Below the pieces are notes generated by a model, which was given only the letters and a program-made list of their open reading frames with translations, did not search any database and was not told where the DNA came from. Position numbers and translations under genes: made by a program. Shown piece by piece: positions 57,112-64,000 of a DNA stretch of 64,000 nucleotides (position 1 is its first letter; each line of letters opens with the position of its first letter). This DNA comes from Thermoleophilia bacterium UBA6103 (GTDB lineage: Bacteria > Actinomycetota > Thermoleophilia > UBA2241). The stretch lies in assembly GCA_002423545.1 (NCBI GenBank), contig DIWP01000045.1:1-64000 (forward strand), in the 5' to 3' direction.

Positions 57112-58692
57112 ATGACGCTTCGCCGGGCGCCGACGGTGGCGCGCGAGTGGGGCGTCTCCGACGCCCTGCTCTACAACCTGATGACCATGAACCTGGCGGT
57201 GATGTTCACCATCCCGCTCCTGGTGTCGCTGGCCTTCTTCCCGGCGGGCAGCCTGCCGATAGCCATCCTCATCGCCGGGCTGTTCTGCTGCGCCGAGGCC
57301 GCCGTCTATGCGTTCCTCGCCTCGAGCATGCCGCGCAGCGGCGGCGACTACTACTTCCAGAGCCGTCTGGTCTCGCCCGCCGCCGGCACGGTCTTCGTGT
57401 TCACGGCGGTGGTGCTGGGCGGGGCATTGTGGATGGCCATCGCCGGCTGGTTCGCCGCCAGGGTCGCCGTCGGACCGCTGCTCTACGTGCTCAGTAGCCT
57501 GTCCGGCTCGCCCGGACTGCGGGACGCCGCCGCTTTCGTGCAGTCAGGTCCCGGGGTGCTCGTCATGAGCCTGCTCGTCATCGCCTGGTCGGCGCTGGTC
57601 AACTACTGGGGGATGCGGGTCTACGCGCTGCTGCAGCGTGCGTGCTGGCTGATCGGTGGGGCTGCTCTGGTCGTGGCGGCGCTCCTGGTGGCGGCCCTGG
57701 GGCCGGATGCCGTCGGCGACGGCGCACCGTACCGCGAGGCTCTCGGCGCGGCGCGCTCGCTTGGCTTCGGCGCCGCGCCGGGTCCGGGGACGGTGACCAG
57801 CACGCTGTGGCTGGTCCCGGTCGCCGCCTTCTCCCTGATCTACCCGGCCTGGAGCGTGCAGCAGGCGGGCGAGGTGCGCCGGGCCGACAGCCTGCGGGCG
57901 CAGACCATCGTCATACTGGGCGCCGAGGCGGTCACCGTGGTGCTCTCGGCGGGCGTGCTGGCCCTGGTCCTGGCGCTGGTGGACCGCCGGGCGCTGGCCG
58001 CCGCGGCCTACCTGTTCTTCGAGGCGCCGGAGTCCCTGCCGGTGCCCACGCTGCCGTTCTTCTGGTACTTCCTGGACGGTCGCTGGCCGGGGGCTGTGGT
58101 CGCGCTCGCCCTCTGTGCGCTCTTCAACGCCTGGTTCTGGATGTGGGTGCCGGACGTCACGCTGGCGGCGACGCGGGTCGTGGAGTCGATGTCGTCCGAC
58201 CGGTCGCTGCCCCGCGTGCTGGGTCGCCTCCGCGGTCGCCGCCGCGCGCCGGTGCCCGCGATCCTCTTCTTCAGCGCCGTGTGTGTGGTGCCGGCGCTGC
58301 TCTTCGCGTTCTCCGACCTGTGGCGGCTGACCCTCTCGGTGACCCTGCTGAACGTGCCGGCGTTCGCCGCCACCTGCGGCGCGGCAGCGGCGTTGCCGTT
58401 CGTCGACAGAGAGCTGTACAGGGAGAGCACCGCGGCGCCGTTCGAGCTGTTCGGCGTCCCCCTGCTCACCTGGTGCGGCGCCGCCTTCGTGCTGTTCACC
58501 GCGTTCCTCGCCTGGCGCTTCGTTGCCGACGATGCGCTGGCGCTGGGTCTCGATCGCTGGGTGCTGCCGGTGTCCATCGGCGGCGCGTACGCCGTCTCCG
58601 CCGTCCTGTACCGGGTGGTACGCCGTCTGCGTCGCGGCCAGGAGGGCCAGGAGCTGGAGATCGTCTACCGGCCCATCACCGGGGACCGGTGA
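57112..58692 (+). CDS. APC-family amino acid/polyamine permease
   Basis: 526 residues with about twelve membrane helices. Early ...LLYNLMTMNLAVMFTIPLLV then SSMPRSGGDYYFQSRLVSP is the conserved APC helix-3 region; the remainder follows family layout. ATG 57112 is preferred to GTG 57085 because GGGGACAGG lies 8 bases before. A medium-sized cytoplasmic C-terminus ends EIVYRPITGDR. The substrate is unknown. It follows the two-component genes closely, which may regulate it. Confidence 0.85.
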   Translation: MTLRRAPTVAREWGVSDALLYNLMTMNLAVMFTIPLLVSLAFFPAGSLPIAILIAGLFCCAEAAVYAFLASSMPRSGGDYYFQSRLVSPAAGTVFVFTAVVLGGALWMAIAGWFAARVAVGPLLYVLSSLSGSPGLRDAAAFVQSGPGVLVMSLLVIAWSALVNYWGMRVYALLQRACWLIGGAALVVAALLVAALGPDAVGDGAPYREALGAARSLGFGAAPGPGTVTSTLWLVPVAAFSLIYPAWSVQQAGEVRRADSLRAQTIVILGAEAVTVVLSAGVLALVLALVDRRALAAAAYLFFEAPESLPVPTLPFFWYFLDGRWPGAVVALALCALFNAWFWMWVPDVTLAATRVVESMSSDRSLPRVLGRLRGRRRAPVPAILFFSAVCVVPALLFAFSDLWRLTLSVTLLNVPAFAATCGAAAALPFVDRELYRESTAAPFELFGVPLLTWCGAAFVLFTAFLAWRFVADDALALGLDRWVLPVSIGGAYAVSAVLYRVVRRLRRGQEGQELEIVYRPITGDR

Positions 58693-59212
58693 CCTCCACC
58701 GACTGAGCGCTCGCCCATCTGCCGACGCCGCCACGTCTTCGGCAGCCGGCCGCCGCGGGCGCCGGCAGCACCGGTATGCCCTCACACTGACTCTGGGATT
58801 CGTGGACATGTTCGACCCCGCAGGGTGTACACGGATCCCGGAGTCGCCTCGCGGTGGACATGGTGTCCGGCGTCCCGCGGCCGGCGGGCGGGGCACGGCC
58901 GACGCGGCGCGGCGCGGCGCGGGCGCGATCGGAGCGCGGCGGGGGTACGGGCCGGGTCGGCACGGCGGGGGTGCGGCGGGGACGCCCGCACCTGCCGGCA
59001 TCGCGGCCGGATGGCCGACCTCGCCCTCCCCCAAGCGGCCGCCCAGGTCGGCCCTGCCGGAGGTACCGCGCCGCCGGGATCGCGCCTAGTCTGACCTGGA
59101 ACCGGCGTGGGGGTGCCGGTCGCCCGGCGGCGTGTCGCATCTCGCCAGACCGCCCGAGGCGCCGGTCTTCCTTCCCAGAGCGACGGAGCGTGAGAGAGGA
59201 GCCGATGCATTC
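58693..59212. other. 520-bp intergenic region
   Basis: Open frames here (for example 58825-59094 and 58854-59216 +) encode Arg/Gly/Ala-rich, low-complexity products and have no ribosome site. The one notable structure is the long hairpin at 58789-58845. GAGAGAGGAG at 59191-59201 is the ribosome site of the next gene. Confidence 0.45.
58789..58845 (+). promoter_or_regulatory. 16-bp hairpin, possible structured RNA or terminator
   Basis: GACTCTGGGATTCGTG (58789-58804) pairs over its full length with CACGGATCCCGGAGTC (58830-58845), two pairs being G-U if transcribed as RNA from the + strand. The loop is 25 bases and holds a small inner stem (ACCC/GGGT). No T-tract follows. It could end the APC gene transcript or form part of a leader for the next operon, whose start is about 370 bases further on. 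Confidence 0.35.
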
Positions 59213-60739
59213 ATGACTACCGCAGTGACGCAGTACGGAGCGGTGACCGACGAGGTCATCGACGAGCTCAGGCGGTTGCTCGGTGAGGAGAACGTGCTCA
59301 TCGACCTGCACGAGCGAGCGATGCGGGCGTACAACTGCGCGCCGGCGCCCCTGCACCGCTGGCAGGACCAGACCCCCGACGTCGTCGTGCTGCCCGGCAG
59401 CACCGAAGACGTGGTGGGCATCCTCAAGCTCGCCAACGAGAAGCGCATACCGGTGACACCGCGCGGTGGCGGCTCGGGTCTGGCGGACGGCGCCATGCCG
59501 CTGCGCAGGGGGATCTGCGTCGACATCAAGCGCATGAACGAGATCTTCGAGATCGACGAAGACAACATGTGCGCCACCGTGGGCACCGGCATCAACATGC
59601 TCAAGCTCAACGAGGTGCTCGAGCCGCTGGGCAAGATCTTCCCCGACGACCTGGCAGGCTACGCCAACGCCATGCTCGGCGGCCGCATCGGCTGCGGCGG
59701 ATGGACGCTCATCGGCGCCCGTTTCGGCCACACCCCCGACACCGTCATCAGCATGGAATGTGTGCTTCCCGACGGTCAGGTCATCTGGGTCGGCGGCGGT
59801 GGCACGAAGAAGATCCGCAAGAGCTCCTCGGGCTACCGCCTCAAGGACCTCTTCATGCAGCACCAGGGCACGCTGTGCATCGTCACCAGGGCCGTCATCG
59901 AGCTCTATCCGAAGTCCGAGGTCGAGTTCGCCGGCTACTTCGCCTTCGACAACTGGGACGACGCCTACCAGGCTCTCTACGACGTCACCACGCGCGGCTT
60001 CGGGAACCTCTCGTCGGCGATGATCTTCGACGACCACAAGATCGACTTCCTGCGCCGCGACGACGAGGCGTTCATCCCGCTCGGCAGGGACGTGCGGTTC
60101 GTCGTCCTCTTCACGATGTACGGCCTCAAGTGCGAGGTGGAGCCGGCCGTCAAGGAAGGCTTCCGCATCATGAAGAAGCTGGGCGGCAGGTATCTCGGCC
60201 CGGAGCAGGGGGAAGGGGACTGGGCCTCCCGTCACGACCGCTACCACCTCTCGTATCACGGGCGCACGCCGGACGGCCAGGCGACGCTCATGTCGTGGCA
60301 CTGTGAAGACACGGCCGCCTATCACACGGCGCTGCCGGCCCTGCGCGAGCAGTTCCACGAGATCGTCGGCCGGTACATGAAGCAGTACCCGGGCGTGTTC
60401 GACGACTGGGGCATCTTCATCTACACCAGCAACCCGTTCAAGGGCTGGGGTGACTATCTCATCGAGATCGACGTCGGCATCGCCGAGCTGCAGTACAACG
60501 ACGAGACCTGGGCGGCGTGGATCCGCATGAAGCGGGAGATCGCGCAGGCCGCCGTCGACATGGAGTGCTCGGTCTCGATCTGCCACGGCTCCTGTCGCGA
60601 GGGCGACGACGACATCGCCATGCACGGAGAGATGGCGCACGGGTCGTTCGAGATCATGAAGAAGATCAAGCGCATGATCGATCCCAACAACATCATGAAC
60701 CCGGGCAAGTACTGCCTCGACGAGGCCTACGAGGATTGA
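59213..60739 (+). CDS. GlcD-like FAD-binding oxidoreductase
   Basis: 508 residues of the PCMH/VAO flavoprotein family. The FAD-binding domain runs from about residue 50 (PDVVVLPGSTEDVVGILKLA, TPRGGGSGLADGAMPL, GGRIGCGGWTLIGARFGHT). The glycolate-oxidase-type C-terminal domain ends HGSCREGDDDIAMHGEM and ...IDPNNIMNPGKYC. Such subunits oxidise 2-hydroxy acids such as D-lactate or glycolate. The downstream Fe-S protein and electron-transfer flavoprotein genes suggest electrons leave through ETF rather than to oxygen. ATG 59213 has GGAG 11 bases before. Confidence 0.88.
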   Translation: MTTAVTQYGAVTDEVIDELRRLLGEENVLIDLHERAMRAYNCAPAPLHRWQDQTPDVVVLPGSTEDVVGILKLANEKRIPVTPRGGGSGLADGAMPLRRGICVDIKRMNEIFEIDEDNMCATVGTGINMLKLNEVLEPLGKIFPDDLAGYANAMLGGRIGCGGWTLIGARFGHTPDTVISMECVLPDGQVIWVGGGGTKKIRKSSSGYRLKDLFMQHQGTLCIVTRAVIELYPKSEVEFAGYFAFDNWDDAYQALYDVTTRGFGNLSSAMIFDDHKIDFLRRDDEAFIPLGRDVRFVVLFTMYGLKCEVEPAVKEGFRIMKKLGGRYLGPEQGEGDWASRHDRYHLSYHGRTPDGQATLMSWHCEDTAAYHTALPALREQFHEIVGRYMKQYPGVFDDWGIFIYTSNPFKGWGDYLIEIDVGIAELQYNDETWAAWIRMKREIAQAAVDMECSVSICHGSCREGDDDIAMHGEMAHGSFEIMKKIKRMIDPNNIMNPGKYCLDEAYED

Positions 60740-60779
60740 CCGTCGGCATCTCGACCGATTGAAAGGTGGGTCGACACTC

Positions 60780-62021
60780 ATGACATACCAACTCAGCAAG
60801 AAGGACTTCTACGCTGAGCCCCTGTCGAAGACCAAAGCCATCGACGAGGAGTTCGTCAAGGAGGCGTACCTGGTCTTCGCCTGCCGGCACAAGTTCTGTC
60901 GGGACATCTGTCCCAACTTCGACATCACGCGCAACGAGGCGCACTCCTCGTACGGCTTCCACACGGCGATCCTCGCCATCAGCCGCGGTGTGGGCGAGTT
61001 CGACAGGCTCATCGACAACTTCACCTACTGCCTGGAATGCGGCGCCTGCGAGCTGCGCTGTCCCAACACCTCGATGGGGGGCGATTTCTACCGGCGGTCC
61101 ACGACGACCGTCGACCTGGTGCGCAAGATCCGCCGCGACTCGCTGGCCGACGGCACGGAGATCCCGAACTGGCCGGCGGTCAAGGAGTATCTCGACGAGC
61201 ACCGCGGCTTCGTGGCCACCCAGGCCGAGCTCGTGACCAAATGGGCCGAGGGCATCAAGATCGCCGGCGATATGAAGACGGCCCTCTTCGTCGACTTCTT
61301 CACCGCCACGCAGGGCACCGAGGTACCGCGCCTGGCGGCGCAGATCCTCGCCAAGCTGCGGGTCAAGTTCGGCGTCTACACGACCCCCGGCGTCACCGCG
61401 CCGGAGCTCCTCAGCGAGAGCGACGAGGAGTGGAAGAAGTACGCCGGCGAGAACGTCGAGAACTTCAGGAAGCTCGGCGTTGAGACGCTCGTGGTGGTGA
61501 ACCCGCACGACTACGCGCTCTTCGTCCGCGAGTACCCCAAGTGGTTCGACATGGACGGCATCGAGACGGTCTTCATCACCGATTTCCTGCTCGGGAAGAT
61601 GAAGGAGAAGGGCGTCACCCCGCCGGTGGCCGTCGAGGGCAGGTTCGCCTACCACGACCCCTGCACGCTCAACACGCTGGTGGTCGAGGCCGAGTCGCCG
61701 CGCGACCTCGTCGGACTGGTGCCCGGCGCCGAGATCGTTGACGTGGCGCCGGCCAATCAGTGGAGCTACTGCTGCGGCAACGGCAACGGGCCGTACCGCA
61801 AGCTGCACCCTGACATCGCCTACCGGATCGGGCAGAAGCGCCTGCGGGCGGCGGCCGATCTGGGCGTCGACACGCTTCTGGTGGCCTGCCCGCACTGCAA
61901 GGACCAGTTCACCGACGTGAAGGCGAAGTCCGGGCTCCAGGTGGAGCCGGTGCACGTGGTCGAGCTGCTTGCCAAGTCCATGGGCATCGAGTGGGAGACG
62001 ACGTCGCCGACCATCGGTTGA
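60780..62021 (+). CDS. CCG-domain Fe-S protein (GlcF/HdrD-like)
   Basis: 413 residues. Two N-terminal ferredoxin-type Cys motifs (CRHKFCRDICP and YCLECGACELRCP) can bind two [4Fe-4S] clusters. Two C-terminal CCG-type Cys-rich regions follow (YHDPCTLN ... WSYCCGNGNGPY and ACPHCKDQF), as in heterodisulfide reductase subunit D and glycolate oxidase GlcF. ATG 60780 has GAAAGGTGGG 9 bases before; the frame opens at a TTG 21 bases earlier. It is probably the electron-carrying partner of the upstream flavoprotein. Confidence 0.88.
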   Translation: MTYQLSKKDFYAEPLSKTKAIDEEFVKEAYLVFACRHKFCRDICPNFDITRNEAHSSYGFHTAILAISRGVGEFDRLIDNFTYCLECGACELRCPNTSMGGDFYRRSTTTVDLVRKIRRDSLADGTEIPNWPAVKEYLDEHRGFVATQAELVTKWAEGIKIAGDMKTALFVDFFTATQGTEVPRLAAQILAKLRVKFGVYTTPGVTAPELLSESDEEWKKYAGENVENFRKLGVETLVVVNPHDYALFVREYPKWFDMDGIETVFITDFLLGKMKEKGVTPPVAVEGRFAYHDPCTLNTLVVEAESPRDLVGLVPGAEIVDVAPANQWSYCCGNGNGPYRKLHPDIAYRIGQKRLRAAADLGVDTLLVACPHCKDQFTDVKAKSGLQVEPVHVVELLAKSMGIEWETTSPTIG

Positions 62022-62041
62022 CGACCGGAAGGAGCATCGCC

Positions 62042-62245
62042 ATGGCTGAAGACGTCATCTACAAGTACGGACACCTGGAGATCCTGCCGACGCGCATGGA
62101 GGAGTACATCAAGCAGCAGGAGATGAACGAGGCCGAGCGCGAGCGCATCGTGAAGGCCCGGAACATGCACCTCGACTGGTACCACCGGCACTTCGCCTAC
62201 GAGGTGCTCAAGCCGCCGGAAGGCGAGTGGGAACCCAAGGCCTGA
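62042..62245 (+). CDS. Small protein in the ETF operon
   Basis: 67 residues, function unknown. It opens MAEDVIYKYGHLEILPTRME, then a charged helical segment rich in Glu/Arg and a Trp/His-rich LDWYHRHFAYEVLKPP. No Cys and no membrane segment. GGAAGGAG lies before ATG 62042, so it is very likely translated, and it sits between the CCG protein and etfB in the same orientation with short gaps. A structural or adaptor subunit of the ETF-linked complex is a possibility only. Confidence 0.7.
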   Translation: MAEDVIYKYGHLEILPTRMEEYIKQQEMNEAERERIVKARNMHLDWYHRHFAYEVLKPPEGEWEPKA

Positions 62246-62288
62246 TGGAGATGCGGCACCTGCCCGGGCAGCGGCCCCAAGGAGCGTC

Positions 62289-63074
62289 ATGAGGATCATC
62301 GTCTGCGCCAAGCACGTGACGGACTCCACCGAGATCCGCTGGGACGACGAACGAGGCGAGGTCGTCCTGCGCAACCTGCCCACCAAGATCAGTGACTACG
62401 ACCGCAACGCGATCGAAGCGGCCGTCGTCCTCAAGGAGCAGGGCGACGACGTGGAGCTGGAGGTCGTCATGGTCGGCGGCGAGGCCGCCGTGAAGACCCT
62501 CAAGGAAGCGGTCGCCATGGGCGCCGACAAGGGGTATCTGGTCGAGGGCGGCTGGGACGACCCCTTCGACCCGGTCCGCGGCGCCCGGGTCCTGGCGCGG
62601 GCCATCGAAGCGATCGACGACGCCGACCTGGTCATGTGCGGTCTGGTCTCCGAGGACGGCTACAACGGCATCACCGGGGCGGCTCTGGCGCAGCTGCTGG
62701 AGCGGCCGTACCTGGCTCCGGTCGTCGGTCTCGAGCCCGGCGAGGAGACCGTGCGGGCCACGCTCGACCTGGGGGATGTGCTGCGCACCGTCGAGACTCC
62801 TCTCCCGTGCGTGCTCGGCATCGATTCGAGCATGAACGTGCCGCGGCTGCCGACCGTCCTGCAGGTCATGAAGGTCAAGGGCGACCGCGTCGGCACCCTG
62901 AAGCTGGCCGACCTCGGCCTGGCTCCCGGGGCGCTGGGCGAGCTGGCCGGGGGGGTGGAGCTCGCCGGCCTCGGATCGAGCGCCGTGGAGCGCAAGCGGA
63001 TCGTCCTGGAGGGCGCTGCCGAAGAAGCCGCCGCGGCGCTCGTCGCGGCTCTCAAGGAAGAGGGGGTGTTGTGA
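62289..63074 (+). CDS. etfB: Electron transfer flavoprotein beta subunit
   Basis: 261 residues of the adenine-nucleotide-alpha-hydrolase-like ETF beta fold. It begins RIIVCAKHVTDSTEIRWDDE, with DYDRNAIEAAVVLKEQGDDV, VVMVGGEAAVKTLKEAVAMGADKGYL and LVMCGLVSEDGYNGITGAALAQLL. It binds AMP or, in bifurcating members, FAD; which applies here is not decided by eye. AAGGAGC precedes the ATG. Its stop shares a base with the etfA ATG. Confidence 0.92.
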   Translation: MRIIVCAKHVTDSTEIRWDDERGEVVLRNLPTKISDYDRNAIEAAVVLKEQGDDVELEVVMVGGEAAVKTLKEAVAMGADKGYLVEGGWDDPFDPVRGARVLARAIEAIDDADLVMCGLVSEDGYNGITGAALAQLLERPYLAPVVGLEPGEETVRATLDLGDVLRTVETPLPCVLGIDSSMNVPRLPTVLQVMKVKGDRVGTLKLADLGLAPGALGELAGGVELAGLGSSAVERKRIVLEGAAEEAAAALVAALKEEGVL

Positions 63075-64000
63075 TGGCGGCTCGAGTGATCGTGAGCGCC
63101 GCCGACGTCGCCGGCCTGCGTCGCGTCGCCGAGGCGGCGCGCACGCTCGACGGGGTCGAGCGCGTCGAGGCGCTGGCGCTCACCGGCGACGACGTCGTGC
63201 TGGCTCCCGCCGCGGCCGCCGTCGACGAGGTGGCGACGGCGGTCGGCGGGCTGGCCGACGTCGTGCTGGCCTGTCCCGGCGGCGGTGCGCTGCGCGGCGA
63301 CGTCTGGGCCGCAGCCCTGCAAGAGGCGGCGGCCGGTGGCGTCGACGCCGTCTTCCTCGCCGACGCGCCGGCGGCCCGTGAGGCAGCCGGCCGGCTGAGT
63401 ATCGCGCTGGGCGCCGCCTGCGCCAGCATGTGTGACGAGGTGACCGTGGACGGGGACGGAGCCCTGCTCGTCCGGCGCAGCGTCTACGGCGGCGTCGCCG
63501 CCGGCACGCTGCGGCTCGGCCGCTCACCGGCCGTGTGCCTGTTCGCGGCCGGAGTCTGTGAGGCCGCCGAGGCGGCGCCGGCGCCGATCGAACAGCGGGC
63601 GGCGCCGGCCGTGCCCTGGGACGTCGTCATCGTCGCTGAAGACACGGTGGAGAAGACGGTGGACCTGCCCGGCGCCAGGCGGGTCGTGTCCGTCGGTCGG
63701 GGGTTCCAGAAGGCCGACGACCTGGCCCTGGCGCAGCCGCTGGTGGCCGCCCTCGACGCGGAGCTGGGCTGCTCGCGACCGATCGCCGAGGACTTCAAGT
63801 GGCTGCCCAAGGAACGACTGGTCGGGCTCACCGGCTCTTCGGTCACCGCCGACCTGTATCTGGCGCTCGGCATCTCCGGTCAGGTCCAGCATCTCACCGG
63901 CATCAAGGGGGCCCGGGTGGTGGCCGCCGTCAACAACGACCCCAAGGCCCCCATCGTCCGCAACGCCGACTACATCATCCAGGCCGACCTCTACAAGGTG
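63074..64000 (+). CDS. etfA: Electron transfer flavoprotein alpha subunit (partial)
   Basis: 309 residues are visible before the window ends, without the stop codon. The N-terminal part is a divergent ETF-alpha domain (MAARVIVSAADVAGLRRVAE). The C-terminal FAD domain is clear: VSVGRGFQKADDLALAQPL, GLTGSSVTADLYLALGISGQ, HLTGIKGARVVVAAVNNDPK and APIVRNADYIIQADLYKV. It pairs with etfB (TGATG coupling). Electrons from the GlcD-like/CCG unit upstream are the likely input; the output acceptor is unknown. Confidence 0.9.
   Translation, partial: MAARVIVSAADVAGLRRVAEAARTLDGVERVEALALTGDDVVLAPAAAAVDEVATAVGGLADVVLACPGGGALRGDVWAAALQEAAAGGVDAVFLADAPAAREAAGRLSIALGAACASMCDEVTVDGDGALLVRRSVYGGVAAGTLRLGRSPAVCLFAAGVCEAAEAAPAPIEQRAAPAVPWDVVIVAEDTVEKTVDLPGARRVVSVGRGFQKADDLALAQPLVAALDAELGCSRPIAEDFKWLPKERLVGLTGSSVTADLYLALGISGQVQHLTGIKGARVVAAVNNDPKAPIVRNADYIIQADLYKV

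Noticed and set aside
58854..59216. 120-codon frame in the gap before the GlcD-like gene
   Set aside because: Arg/Gly/Pro-rich product typical of non-coding GC-rich DNA, and it runs through the ribosome site and start of the next gene.

Overview
This is 64 kb of high-GC DNA (roughly 70% G+C by eye), densely packed with genes that are mostly on the + strand. Many are coupled by 4-base stop/start overlaps (ATGA, GTGA, and in one case CTGA). Gene content and style suggest an actinobacterial chromosome, perhaps a deep lineage near Thermoleophilia or another less-studied class: GTG starts, near-leaderless promoters with TAGAAT-type -10 boxes, hisZ in the his operon, cimA next to the leu genes, and a branched-chain-type ABC transporter beside a molybdenum hydroxylase. 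That placement is inference. I see no insertion sequence, prophage, CRISPR array, tRNA or rRNA.

Layout. 0-3.8 kb: an acyl-CoA ligase, a cation-efflux-like membrane protein overlapping a VOC-fold protein, and a PAP2 phosphatase. 3.9-9.0 kb: a complete Liv-type ABC importer in which permease LivM and ATPase LivG are one polypeptide. 9.1-14.8 kb: a xanthine dehydrogenase/CoxSML-type molybdenum hydroxylase in two genes. The second encodes a 1712-residue protein that joins the molybdopterin subunit to the FAD subunit, and the FAD subunit is itself interrupted by a complete GltD-like Fe-S/FAD/NAD(P)H module. 15.3-18.1 kb: a class V aminotransferase and serA, probably serine synthesis. 18.4-21.2 kb: a glycosyltransferase, a membrane-anchored beta-propeller and an unknown anchored protein. 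21.2-23.1 kb: a stand-alone long-form hisG and a 5'-truncated agmatine deiminase. 23.3-26.7 kb: an MBOAT/SGNH pair of the polysaccharide O-acetylation type. 26.7-32.3 kb: an Orn/Lys/Arg-type decarboxylase, an Lrp/AsnC regulator, a DMT transporter and a SulP transporter.

32.3-51.0 kb is an amino-acid supercluster: a leucine-rich leader peptide with a clear promoter, then leuA-leuC-leuD-leuB, ilvE, cimA, a fumarylacetoacetase-fold gene, dnaE, hisZ, a degenerate hisG-like gene, and hisD-hisB-hisH-hisA-hisF. 51-58.7 kb carries tsaC, a PhzF-like gene, dCMP deaminase, a WecA/TagO-like transferase, a two-component pair and an APC permease. 59.2-64 kb is an ETF-linked oxidoreductase operon: a GlcD-like flavoprotein, a CCG-domain Fe-S protein, a 67-residue unknown protein, etfB and etfA (cut off by the window end).

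The most unusual items are the triple molybdenum-hydroxylase fusion with its precisely placed GltD insertion; the hisZ/degenerate-hisG pair alongside an intact long HisG elsewhere; the leu leader with a near-leaderless promoter; the LivM-LivG fusion; two genes that appear to start at CTG; and the ETF-linked operon with its small unknown protein.
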